The notes below the pieces were generated by a model. The model did not search any database, had not been told where the DNA came from, and was given only the letters and a program-made list of their open reading frames with translations. Positions 36,395 to 47,385 of a DNA stretch of 64,000 bases are shown here, one piece after another (the stretch's first letter is position 1; each line of letters starts with the position of its first letter). This stretch comes from Artocarpus heterophyllus (Eukaryota; Streptophyta; Magnoliopsida; Rosales; Moraceae): the NCBI GenBank assembly GCA_025403435.1, contig CM046353.1, forward strand, positions 16,951,875 to 17,015,874, read 5' to 3'. A program made the position numbers and the translations under genes.

Positions 36395-37041
36395 GTCATC
36401 GCTCTATAAAGGTTATTTAGTCTTTGCTTATTTGAAACAGTTTTAGCTGATGTTCAACAGTTTGTGTTTTTCTTTTACTCAGAATATTTGCTTTTGTATT
36501 CGAAATAATTGTGATTATTAGATTGATACAGTGAGTGTTAGCATCTCATTTAATTTATGGTTTTCTTAAATATATATATATATATAATAAAATATATTAT
36601 CTTATCAGACACGTCACATACGGTACAGTAACATGTTTGAATTTTGAAAACTTATCCAGATATTTCAAGATTTGTGTCTCAAATTTCAAAAGTTCTACAG
36701 TATTTATTGTTTATATTGAATTTCTAGACTCGATGTATAATTGTCAAAAGGTCTGCAGTTGTGTCAAAAGGGTCTTTTGTCAAACCATTCTCAATTGTCA
36801 AAAGATATATCATTAGAGTCTAATCTTTTTCAAAAAGTGAATCAGATTTTCTATAAACTATCAATCACCTTATCTTACTTTCTTACCCACACAAGATTTT
36901 GTTTAAATCTTTGGATTACCTTTTCATTTCCTATTCGTCTGTCTCTTTGGTTCTTTTGTGTATTCTTCATCCTTAAAATCTTATGTAGAACCCAAAGTCT
37001 AAATGGAGCAGACATAAAGCAATCACTTATATAAACCAAAT

Positions 37042-37692
37042 ATGTCTACCTCCCAGTCCACCAAGAAAATAAAGAATGTTTGTGTCTTTTGTGGTTCCAG
37101 CCTTGGGAAAGATAAAGTGTATGTAGAGCCTGCAAAACAATTAGGGCAAGTCTTAGTATGCAGGAAGATTAACATAATCTATGAGGGTGGTACTATAAAA
37201 ATGATGAAAAATATGACGCTAGCAGCTAGGTCTAGTGACACTATAGTTGTAGGAATTTGGCCTCATATTCTAGCTGAAGGAAACCTTGATAAGGAAACCA
37301 TAGGTAAGGGAAAATGAGTCAGGAGCATCATTAGAAATTTTAAAGCCATAATCAATAATTTTGATGTTTTTATAGCATTACCCGATGGTCTAGGTACTCT
37401 TGAGAAAATATTCATAGTTGCTTGTGAGCAATTATTGGGCTTTCATTCTGAACCCTTGGGACTACTGAATGTAAATGGTTTTTATGATGGTCTTTTGAAA
37501 TTTCTAGATTACGCCGTGGAAGAAAATATCATTGCAGAATCAGAGAGACAAATCTTTGTTACTGCTTCAACAATTGAGGAATTGATGGATAAGATGCAAA
37601 TCATGCATCCGAAATCCGACACTGCAACATCCAAGCTTGAATGGGAAAGGGAAAGCCGGGAGCAGCCAATTGATTTGAATCTCCATCTATAA
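37042..37692 (+). pseudogene. LOG-like cytokinin riboside 5'-monophosphate phosphoribohydrolase, degenerate
   Basis: Intronless frame with one in-frame TGA at 37315-37317. The N-terminus has VCVFCGSSLG (residues 14-23) and a LOG-type Rossmann segment, but the nucleotide loop reads YEGGTIKMM where LOG proteins have YGGGSVGLM. After the stop come DVFIALPDGLGTLEKI, replacing the family signature PGGxGTxEE, and then GLLNVNGFYDGLLKFLDYAV and ASTIEELMDKM, in LOG order. The catalytic Arg region upstream of the signature is not preserved. Plant LOG genes have several introns, so this is a retrocopy or comes from another source. LOG enzymes release active cytokinin bases from nucleotides; this copy should be inactive. 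The tail ends DLNLHL. Confidence 0.8.
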
Positions 37693-37819
37693 TCTTTTGG
37701 TTTTATCTATGACATGTAGGCATGTGTGTCTGTATTTTGTGTGTCACGAATAACCGTTAATATTGTATCTTGTATTTCTTGTGGTATGCCGTTGTTCAAT
37801 CTTTTAGATTCATTGAGCC

Positions 37820-37980
37820 TAATGCCAGGATGGTTGGATACGAAGTACTTGATACTCTCGAAACACATCCCACTTAAGGTCTGATCTTTTGTTTATCGAT
37901 GTTTTTGTATTCTCCAAGCATGCCTGATATGGATAGCTGAATATACGAAGTACCTTCTACTCTCAAAACAAATCCGTATC
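37820..37980. repeat. Short direct duplication downstream of the LOG-like frame
   Basis: The phrase GGATACGAAGTACTTGATACTC with AAACACATCC (about 37838) recurs as ATACGAAGTACCTTCTACTC with AAACAAATCC (about 37943), roughly 105 bp apart. It is non-coding. Confidence 0.5.
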
Positions 37981-38638
37981 ATGTTTGTAATGTGTAGCAT
38001 TCTGTTAATGTTACGTGGAAGTATCAAAGTCAGTTGTGGGGATATTTTGTAGGAAATATGAGTGTATTATTTGGGTTAAACGTTTGTGTCATGAGGATAG
38101 CTGTTTAATGAAAAATCTGTCAGGTTTGTTAACAACTTTGAGATTCCGTCTAATATCTCTATGAATAAGTTTAATGTATGGTTTTGAATAGAAGTGTTTG
38201 TGATATATATTTTATGATTATGTTTTAGTTATTAGTTGAAATATGAAATCAACTATATTTGACTTTTCCTTACTCAAAAAGGAAAAGGAACCTAAAGATG
38301 AAGTATATAAAATTTCTCTGGCAATCTCCTTAAATGTAATTATATATCACAGTCCATGGACAATGAAGGACTGGAATCATGGTATGGTCAATATGTATGC
38401 CGGATCAGATTCCTAGACCATTATACAGTGTTATAAGTTAGAACCTGTTAGAAATACTCCCATTGAGGGATTTAGAATTTAGAGTGAGATTTATAATGCA
38501 AGTAAATAAGTGTAGATACGATAACTTAAATTTGAAAAACAAACAACATTGACGGTTTAGACTCAGAATTGAAATCATAATGGAATCGAGATTTTTACTA
38601 GTATTGCTAGATTTAAAATTTCGAGGACGAAATTTCTT

Positions 38639-38652
38639 TAAGGAGGTAGAGT
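38639..38652 (+). other. Polypurine tract before the 3' LTR
   Basis: TAAGGAGGTAGAGT follows TCGAGGACGAAATTTCTT and precedes TGTGACACC. The same order marks the 3' end of plant Ty3 chromovirus interiors. Confidence 0.7.
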
Positions 38653-39000
38653 TGTGACACCTGTTATTCTCTTAACGGGTATTAAGGTAATTAAATTAAT
38701 TTTTAGTATGCCAACCAAAAATTTGCTTCATTTAAAATCCATTTCACAATATTTATTTTTATCTAGTTTTAAATTTTCTAAAATTCTCCTATACTTATTT
38801 AGTATATTTACTGAAGAGCCTTGAAACTTCTAATAAATTTCTTCTTTTATTTATTTATTTTTTGTTACAAACAGAATATTAAATTTGGTTGTTTGAATAC
38901 AAGTGTTTGCGATGTTACGTTCTTTTTTTTTTTTTTTTTTAACTTATGTTATGTTCTTTGTTTGGATACACGTTAACAACTCTATTTTTACCCACTTAGA
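38653..39000 (+). repeat. 3' LTR remnant of the Ty3-type element (right edge not found)
   Basis: Starts TGTGACACCTGTTATTC. No GGGCGTTACA end and no match to the 33.1-34.3 kb LTR sequence was found before the next gene, so only the first part of the LTR appears to remain. The end coordinate is approximate. Confidence 0.45.
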
Positions 39001-39380
39001 AAAACTTTTGGAGCCCGAAGGGGAGATTTTTACATGATTTGTGAAATATAAGGCGACTTGTAGCATTTCTCAAAACATAATGTGAAATATCACATTTTAA
39101 TAAAACATATGGGAGTGGTTGCATAAGTAGAAACTCCCTCTTTCATACAGTGACAATGGAAAAACCATCAGGGCTATATTACCATACATCAAGCGACAAT
39201 CTCCAGTCAATTATGCTCATATTTTGCGGAATTAACTCTCTAAGCACTACGAAATTTTTTACCTTAAAATGCTATGCTAGGAACAAGGAAAGAGTATTCT
39301 CTTAGTCAATGTTTTGTGCCGACGGTTTTCTTTAACTACAATTCGAAAATGAGAAGTGATTGTATATGTAACCTAATACT

Positions 39381-40718
39381 TCACTGCTTTGCCTGCATTT
39401 TCTGCCTTAAATTTCCAAGAGGGCCATAAGGGCTCTTTTTCGCCTCCTGTTTGCTACAACTGCAACTGCTAGTGTTCAAATTTGCACCGCATTGGAAACA
39501 CATACCTTTGCATTTAGGATCACAAGTTGCGTTGATGTTAATCTCCAAATGCACTAAGTCTCTTATATGCTTGGAAATGTCTATTTCTTTTTCTCTAGGG
39601 GGAAAATAGAGCCGATCCTCGAAATCAATGGAGGCATCATCATCATCATCTTCCTCGCCATCCACACGAAGACCACTATAAGGTTTGCTCTTTTCTTCCC
39701 CGTAGAACGTTCCAAGGTTAATTATATCAGGTTCTTCAACGGGTCCCTCGGTTAGTAGCAAGGAGAAATCAGAGAAGATGCTTTTTGCAGCTGGTTCGCC
39801 GCACCTTCAAAAAAGAATTACCGTGATCAGATCACACAAAATACAAAAGATAAAAATAACTTCAGAAATGATCAAGGCATACTAATTTATGCAATGAAAT
39901 GGTAGCTCTTCAACCTCTTGGCACATCATTAACTGAATTTTTTCTAATAGATGCCTATATGCAGGATAGGATAAAAACTCGAATAATGCACACCTTTTTT
40001 TTCTTGGAGGGATTCAAGCACTTTCTAAAAGTTCCACACTTAATTCTTGGACAATTGTCAAGGTAAGCAAAAAATGAGAAACTTGAAGTTGCGCTAAGTA
40101 TTGCTTAGAAGACAACTTTGCAACCCCAGAAAGCAATTAACAGGTAGAATACCTATTGCATCCCAGAGTGATGACCGTTTTTATGATCCCATCGAGCCTC
40201 AACTTTTGCTTCTTCCTCGTCACATCTACAGAGACCTGAACAGGTGTTCCCGATGGATAATCCTTTACAGCTTTCGTGACCCTTAACCCCATTACAGAAG
40301 CCCTAGATTTTGAAACCTCAGTTGAAAGACGCCCCAACCCAAGCCTCTCTAAGGTTGTGCAGTACTCAATATGTAATATAGAAGAGTTTCTCTTGTAAAT
40401 AACCGCCCCTTCCCATGGAGAGCTGGTGTCTTCCTCTTCTTTTTCTTGATCTCCAAAGTCTAAAGATACCGTATTTCCGCTATTGGACTGATCATAATTA
40501 GGTTTCATACAATCTATTGCAGTAGACCTTAATACATTGTCTAACCTTTTGCTGAAAATAGTTTGGATGGTTTCAGTCATAAAAAATGTGCTCTTTCCAC
40601 AAGTAAAGGGGAAGCATGAATTTAAAGAAGAACTTTGATTGGACTTTAGAGGAAAAACCTTGAATTGGTTAAAACAAGAAGAGGGAACTACAGAGGATGA
40701 AGGGAATACAAAAGACAT
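39381..40718 (-). CDS. Chloroplast YceD/DUF177 protein (large rRNA subunit accumulation protein)
   Basis: Exons 40718-40153 and 39804-39381 (minus) join as AAT AG|G TGC to give 329 residues. The first 45 residues are Ser/Phe-rich and basic with few acids, typical of a chloroplast transit peptide (MSFVFPSSSVVPSSCF start). The C-terminal part holds the YceD signature, an INATCDPKCKGMCFQCG segment followed by NLNTSSCSC, that is, a Cys-rich cluster near residues 290-310, after an acidic stretch (EEDDDDDASIDFED). YceD proteins are needed for accumulation of 23S rRNA in bacteria and, for plant homologues, in plastids. A frame-compatible upstream exon (see 40719-41400) would add about 25 or more residues. 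The 40718 start is preferred because the transit-like sequence follows it directly. The gene looks intact. Confidence 0.88.
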
Positions 40719-41400
40719 TTTAATTTTAGTATCTGGGTGGGAAAAAAATCTTTAGAACAAAGAGTTGATGGCTTTTGAAATAACCATTCAACTAAATACA
40801 GAATAAAAAGCTACAGGAGTTCGGTAAAATGTAGCCCCTAGAAGAAACTTGGGAACAAAACAAAAAGAGCGATATCTGCAATAAAATTGTAAATAAATCA
40901 ATTACTTTACATTCGGGTGTGAGCATAAAGGAGAATTATGGTTAAACATTCCAATAACCGAGGCATAAAGATAATGCAAAAAAAAAAAAAGAGATGAAAA
41001 GTTTACAATTTTTTTTAACTGGAGTAAACAATATAGAAAGTCAAGAGAAAATTAAGTGTACACCGTTAACACTGTTTTGCCCATTTGATCAGGTGTCAAA
41101 AGCCATAAACAAGAACACATCACATGAGAACTAGAAAATTTCCAATTACTTTCCAGAGTTTTCCCGGAAGCCAAACAAATATGTAACATACCTTGCTGAG
41201 AAATTCGAGGCTCGGAGAAGTGCAAAATGATCTTGGATTGAGTAAGGTCCATGCTATCAAAACGCAAAGTTAACCAAATCAAGAAGAAGAGGAAGCTAAT
41301 TGAATTACAGTTTTTAGGGGTTCAGACTAGTTCAATTGTATTGTCTTCCTGGGAAGCGATGCGAGGAAAGAAGAGACAGAAGAAGTGGCTGGCATATGAG
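40719..41400 (-). promoter_or_regulatory. 5' leader with intron of the YceD gene
   Basis: On the minus strand a pyrimidine-rich leader (about 41400-41290) is followed by ATG 41282 and ATG 41252 in one frame, then a GTATGT donor after 41192 and a CCCACCCAG acceptor before 40732. The spliced frame runs open into the ATG at 40718 (…SQQ-DTKIK-MSFVF). It can be read as an N-terminal extension or as a leader with in-frame upstream start codons. Confidence 0.6.
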
Positions 41401-42413
41401 CATCCTATATGGTAGGCCCACATGAAATTTCATCGACAATCCTTCCAAATATTAAAGGGAGAATCTAAAATGCCCCTCTAGTAAGTGCCAAGAGGCATAA
41501 AGACTTGTGCTCTTTTCCAAAAACTATAAGATTTCAGCATTCACTTTCTCCGTTTTCATATTAAGCTAAGCTGGGAAAAATTCTAAGAGAATGACACAAA
41601 ACTAAAGAGGTGAATTAAGGGAGCACACTTCCTGATTTTGCCAACATTAAATACAATGAATAGGAATGCCAGATAGGGTTGTGGACAGTCCAATTTGATC
41701 CAAAACTGCCTAATTTTTGAAACAGAACAAACTTTCAATTTCATAAAATACCACCCCACTCCGAATTGCTCATAGAAAAAGTAATCAAGCTGAAACAACA
41801 GAACAAGGGCAGTACAGTTCCGTCTAAAAACATTTTTTTGAGTGGGTCATTTTTTTTATTTTTTATTTTTTCAAATTTGTAGAGTATTTGAAGGTTGAAA
41901 ACATGTACATTTCATATTTGTCAGCTTGTTATATGAATGAAAAACAGAATTTTTAGTCGACCGACTCCTCAAATATAATTTCTAAACTGCAAAGCAGAAG
42001 ACAATTAAGATCAACAGCATTCAGCTCCTAAAAGCAATCAGAATAAAAACAAATGCAATCAGAAAAGCAACTTTAAATAATTGACAAATTAGTTGATTTC
42101 CTGGGTCGTTAAGAAAAAAAAAAAAAACAATCAGAATCTGTAAAGAAAATTAGCAAGAACGGAAAATTCTAAAAAAAAAAAAAATCCTAATGAACTCATA
42201 AAAAGCCTAACCAAAACTTCTAAAATCTCCTCAAACCTTGAGCACTATGCAACAAGTCCAAGTGAAGTTCAGATCCTTGTACAGCATCCGAAAATTCCAA
42301 ACCAATTCCAAAAACATAATTCGGAAAAAAAAAAATCAAATGAATCCATACAGCAAATTTACCAATCAATCCGAATCTACAAGTCTGAAAAAAAAAAAAA
42401 AAAAAGAAGTTAC

Positions 42414-42570
42414 CGTCTGAACTCTGAAGATGAAGCCAGGCCAAGACAGTGGAGAGAGTGGCGATAGAGAGCCGAGAGAGGAGGAGAAACAGAAAGCAAC
42501 GGCAGAGAAGAGAGAGGCAGAAAGAGAGGGAAGTCGAGAGATATAGGAAGAAAGAGAGAGAGGGGAGGGA
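42414..42570 (-). promoter_or_regulatory. Probable transcription start region and leader exon, minus strand
   Basis: The minus strand has AAAACGGCAGCGTTTCCC, then over 100 bases of CTCTCTCTTTC-type leader, then a good donor TCAGACG|GTAACT at 42414/42413. Plant promoters without TATA boxes often look like this. It could be a distal alternative first exon of the YceD gene or the start of a non-coding transcript. No coding frame is supported. Confidence 0.4.
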
Positions 42571-42604
42571 AACGCTGCCGTTTTTATGGATAATCTTGCC
42601 TTTT

Positions 42605-42636
42605 ATTATTATTATTATTATTATTATTACTAGAAT
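42605..42636 (+). repeat. (TTA)n microsatellite
   Basis: About ten TTA/ATT triplets in a row. Confidence 0.9.
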
Positions 42637-43024
42637 TAATTATTAAGATTTTCTCACATATAACCCTTTAGAATTTGTCCGCAATCTTTTGATTCCTTCC
42701 ATATATTAGTAAAAGAAAAATACTTTTGTGGGATTTTTTTTACGAATATTGACGTGTCAATTACATGCGGTATGTATCCAATACAAGGTTGTTTTGGTAA
42801 CTTTATTTATACAAAGCTAATTTGTATTTAAAAATTGATTTAATTTAACAATCCTTTGTTAAAGAACATAAATTAAAAATCTTTAAAAAATTAGAAAAAA
42901 AATAATAACCTCTACTTTCACTTATGTGTGCTTACACAACAACACGACGATCTAGCAGACTAATAGTGCACTAAGTTGTTCAATGCTCATCATTGTTTTT
43001 AAATCTTAACAGAAGGAATTTTTT

Positions 43025-43690
43025 GGTAAATAATTCGGGCTTGTTTGGTATATAGCATTAGGGAGGACTAAATAGTCCTAGATTTTAATATTTTCTTTAT
43101 CGAACTTTTTAAAAAGGATTAGATTGGATAAACTCTTATCTAATCTATGCTTAAATCCTTTTAAAGGGGATTCAGCTACCCCTGTTGAAGAATGATATTT
43201 ACTTCATTTGAGAAGCCCGTTTAAAAAACAAATACAGTTTGCTACAGTGTAAAAACTCTCACATGCTATAATAGTTTGCTATAGTATAAAACTCCATATG
43301 CTACAATTGTTAGGTTCTAACTTCAAGTTCTAGTTGATAACACATTGTCTATTGAAGTAGATTGTACAAAAATATATATATATATATATATGCACCTACT
43401 TGCAAGGATTTATAAAAATTTGAGGCCAAACTATAATTTTAAAAAACTAAGGCGTCAAATGTAAATTTTATATAGATTGATTATTTAAAAAATTATATTT
43501 CTACCCCTAAATTTTAAAAATTACAATTGGATCCTAAAATTAAAATTTTTTGCCCAAAGACCTTATTTTAATAATCAAACACCAAACATGGTATTAGATT
43601 CAAATAAAATGAAATCCTGCCTTTTCCTATATACTCCAATCTAATCCTCTAAAATTTTCCCATCAATGTCCTATCATGCACACTAAACAG
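43025..43690. repeat. MITE-like sequences, probably nested
   Basis: The outer ends GCTTGTTTGGTATATAGC (43037) and, in inverse orientation, CTGTTTAGTGTGC (43690) resemble each other, and AGGATTAGATTGG recurs inverted inside. A stretch at 43215-43320 with CTCTCACATGCTATA and GCTACA matches the MITE at 60666-60829. Boundaries are uncertain. Confidence 0.4.
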
Positions 43691-44099
43691 ACCTTTCATA
43701 AATTGAGAAAGAATGTTAATCATCAAAAGTCCAACGGTACAATGTAACAAGGGAAAATTTTTGAGATTAATCCTTATTATTATTTTCGGTTCTCTTCGAC
43801 TTAAACTAGAGCTAAATTTAAATCAAATTGAAATCGCTATTTGAGTGGCTCAAATTGGTGGTCTCGTTGATTTACTACAATTCTGATTTATCTTGCACGG
43901 CTGGAGCTGGAAGGATATAAAAATTTATGTCTTTTCTTAAATATTATATGATTTTTGTCATCAACTTCTCTGACTCTTATTATATATCAACGTATGAGAA
44001 CTTTAAGTAAATAACTTCCCAAAACTTTGTGCATCATAAAATAATGACGCCTAGTCTATAAAGGCACCCAAAGAGAACATATTTCTTAATTTCCTCTTA

Positions 44100-44640
44100 A
44101 AGATAATGTTCTTTAGACTGGTAATCTTAGAAAATGGCGCTTAATTTTATCTCTAGTTTCATGGCCTCTTGTAAGAATTATTCTTTTCTTGCTTTGACTT
44201 ATAAATCTGATGGTCTTTTGAAAAAGGGACATCAAATTTTTATACCGTACCCAAAAGAACCCTTCTCTAATTTCACCACCATAAATAGGTACCTTTTATT
44301 TATTACCATTAATTTATCTTCAAACATTTTATTATTTTTTTTTAATTTGGTTTTGAAACTTTTCTCATTCGACATAATATATTCTTCTTCAATTTTTCTT
44401 TGGGACAATAACACCTATGTTATCAAAATGTTGTAGAGGACTAGTTTTCCTAATAGACAGGGTTAGCACTTTTCATCATGGTGCCATTTAAATTAAGAAA
44501 CTAACTTTCCTAAAATTGATTAATAGGGTTTTAGGTTAATTATTTATTAAACCATTGTTTTTAATTTGGTATTTAAATAAATATCACATAATAAACATAT
44601 GGGCAACACAAAAATTCTAAAATACTCTCACTTGGCCAAT
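44100..44640 (-). repeat. Relic LTR edge of an older copia element, minus strand
   Basis: The minus strand reads GGCCAAGTGAGAGTATTT, a copia-type polypurine tract, and then TGTGTTGCCCATATG, an LTR-like start at about 44609. A TATA-like CTATTTATGG lies at about 44288 on the same strand. The open frame at 44134-44436 on the plus strand is chance. The body of this element is probably split by the copia insertion at 45574. Low confidence. Confidence 0.35.
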
Positions 44641-45573
44641 GTGATATTCTTTCACTGCTTTGATAAATAAAACGTAATGTACAAAATATCAAGCTAAAAC
44701 ATATTTACATGAGTCACATCATAAAGTCATAATTAAATAAAAACTAACGAGAGACAGGTCATTATTTCGACATAGTCCTTTCTATGTACTACAATATTAT
44801 TAGCACCCACTTAACATGACCTGTAATTGAAAAACATTGCAATCGGTCGACGATAATGACTTCATCAAAGACACTCTTGTTCATCAATCTATGTGCATTT
44901 GTGTATACAAAATAAATAACAAGAATTTCCAGAAACATTTAATCAAGTTCCAAAGTGTTCGATAAATAATCATCGTTAGATCCATACTATATTGTGCCAA
45001 ATACTAATAATTTTCTTGTGGTCTTTAATGTCTTAGTAGTACTTCCTTTACCATTTGACTTTCACTCATAAGTTATGTACTTAATCAATTCATTTAACAC
45101 TCTTCTTTCTGAATTATCTCACTAAAGATAAAGGCCATGTCCTTGATAATTATTGAATCTTTATTGCTGTAGGAGAAATGACGATGGAAATCTTGACATT
45201 AAGCGACTTGACAATAAGGTTGACAAACTGAAGTCCTAAAATTTTTATTTTGCAACCATAACACATAATTTGTAACGTATTATATTAGAAATACTTTATT
45301 ACTACAAAGTGATAGAAGATTGCCATACCTTTACATATCATTGTTACTCCAATCAATAAGAACAAACAATAAAAGCAGACTTTCAACTATCTTTCAACGT
45401 GATTGAATCTGAAAGTAAATTATCTTTATTTGACAATACACGTAAAATAGAAGCATGTTATGTCAAGATTTTTCTATTGTAACACTTTCAACCTATTAGA
45501 TATCTCAAAATCCTGCAAATATATATTTTGTAAGATAACAGGATCATTCATGTAGCTTAACACAGGAACACAA

Positions 45574-45997
45574 TGTGACTGTTTGTCTTTCAACGGTCTC
45601 ATTTTGAAACCAATTTAATTTCTATAACAGTTTTACATAAATGGTCTCATATTATGTTTTCATTAAACCATATTAAACTGGTAACTGAATATTCTTGCTA
45701 TATATTACCTTGATAGGAAGAAATGTAAGGCAAGAAAAACATAAAAATTTTCACGTTCAAATTTTGTGGAACGTAAACTTGGGTCCCCAAGTCCAAAAAA
45801 TTCTCTTAAGAAACCAACACCATCAATTGAGATTTTGGGAGGACTTGGAAGCTCCCAAGTGAGGCAACCACGCTTACAGCTGGACATCGTCGTACTGCTC
45901 GGGTGCAATGGCCGGAGGTATAAAATTTTCATATGCTTCCGTTTTGTTTCTTATATGCTTACCGTTTTGGAATGTTAAGAATCGTTTTAAGCTTTCA
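45574..45997 (+). repeat. 5' LTR of the copia element
   Basis: TGTGACTGTTTGTC start, CGTTTTAAGCTTTCA end, collinear with 51779-52202. Confidence 0.95.
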
Positions 45998-45999
45998 TT

Positions 46000-46012
46000 T
46001 GGCATCAGAGCC
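46000..46012 (+). other. Primer-binding site of the copia element
   Basis: TGGCATCAGAGCC, one base different from the standard initiator Met tRNA site, two bases after the LTR. Confidence 0.85.
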
Positions 46013-46269
46013 TAATTGACCTCTGCCTTGCGTAAGATAGCTTCGGTTGAATCAACACTATGTAATGCACGGTTTTTTTTTTTTTTGGGTTTTTGATTTT
46101 AACGTTTTTTAATTGAAACTAAGATTAGAAATCATTTAGACATTAGATTTCTAAGAATTTTACAATTTGAAAAGACAAAAATGGTGTCTGAATAGTTGAA
46201 AACGAGCCGGGTCTGAAACCGGGTCTAAATTTAGGTCAGCCGGGTCAAAACGACCCTGTTCAAGGTTAA

Positions 46270-46490
46270 AGATGACCTAAAACAACATGTCGTTTGGCTT
46301 TGGGTCAGCCAAAATGACATGTCGTTTTGGCGGGAGAGGGGCTCGCTTTCATCTCTAAAAACGACATGTCGTTTTGGACCATAATGACCAAAACGACATG
46401 TCGTTTGGACTGTTGGCATGCTGTCCTTCATCAAAATGCGATGTCATTTACGGCTGGGGGGGCTCCTCCAAAAACGACGTCGTGCAGCTT
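46270..46490 (+). repeat. Palindromic ACGACATGTCGT array in the copia leader
   Basis: Six related palindromes, the best AAAACGACATGTCGTTTTGG, lie at about 46281, 46311, 46357, 46389, 46434 (weak) and 46470 (as ACGACGTCGT). Spacing is 30-47 bp. They sit between the primer-binding site and gag. Confidence 0.8.
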
Positions 46491-47385
46491 TAATTATTTA
46501 AAAAAAACCCAAAAATTAAAAAAAAATTGATATTTTCAAAATTTCATAAGGTGATATTTTTGAGGAAATTTTCATAAAAATTTTCAGTTTTTATAATCTT
46601 ATGAGATTTTCATAATATCCACAATTTTGGTATTTTTTATGAAAATTTTCATATTATGGAATAAATTATGAAAAATTCATAACTTTGAATATTTATAATT
46701 TTTGGTATTTGTTATGAATATTATGTTGTTTTGTTGTGTATATAATTTTGTAAATTTATGTGCATATAGTGTTCATTATGTATAATTTGTGTTTTAAAAT
46801 TATGCATGCAATATTAAGTTAAATAATTTAGTACATTTAATTTTGTGCAATAATGTGCTAAATTATGTTTTTGAATGTATAATTATAATCTATACATAAT
46901 GAAAAATTTGTACATAAATTATGGTTCTTTGTTCATATTTAAGTAAATGTAATTAATTTATGAGCAAATATATTATAAAAGAAATGTTTAGTGATGCATA
47001 TAATTTTTAAATAATTAAAAAGTAGCCACAGCATCTTCAATTATGCAAAAATTATATTTATTGTTTGAATCACATGTGGTAAAAGGACATTAAATTGTGA
47101 TTAATCAGATGTAATATGATAAATTTTACACCACATCAATTTTTATTGTATTTAATATGATTAGTTAGGATGATGTATCAAATTATCTTTCTTAATTTAC
47201 CCACAAGAATTAAGAAAAGGGAATATAATTTGATAGTATTATCATAAGGATCTATGAATCTGTTTAAATTAAAAATCTAGCCCACAGGCAATTTTTATGT
47301 CATTAGAATCATATTTTAATGCATGATTTACGTTGGTAAACATGTCATAAAGTATTATAGTCTTAATTTAGTAACATAAGCATGT

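Larger units (their letters stand above)
34303..38652 (+). mobile_element. Internal region of a non-autonomous Ty3-type LTR element carrying foreign ORFs
   Basis: The left side has a primer-binding site (34310-34322). The right side has TTCGAGGACGAAATTTCTTT followed by the purine tract AAGGAGGTAGA and then an LTR start at 38653, the standard 3' end of plant chromovirus-like interiors. Between them no gag, RT, RNase H or integrase can be read in any frame. Instead there is AT-rich sequence (34.3-35.6 kb), an NABP-like ORF and a LOG-like ORF, both on the plus strand. This organisation fits a large retrotransposon derivative that captured outside genes. Later DNA insertion into a dead element is an alternative. 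Confidence 0.6.

Noticed and set aside
37028..37035. TATATAAA as a promoter of the LOG-like frame
   Set aside because: It lies only six bases before the ATG at 37042, too close to give a transcript that includes that start codon.
44134..44436. 100-codon plus-strand frame
   Set aside because: No known domain, AT-rich codons, and it overlaps a relic LTR on the other strand.
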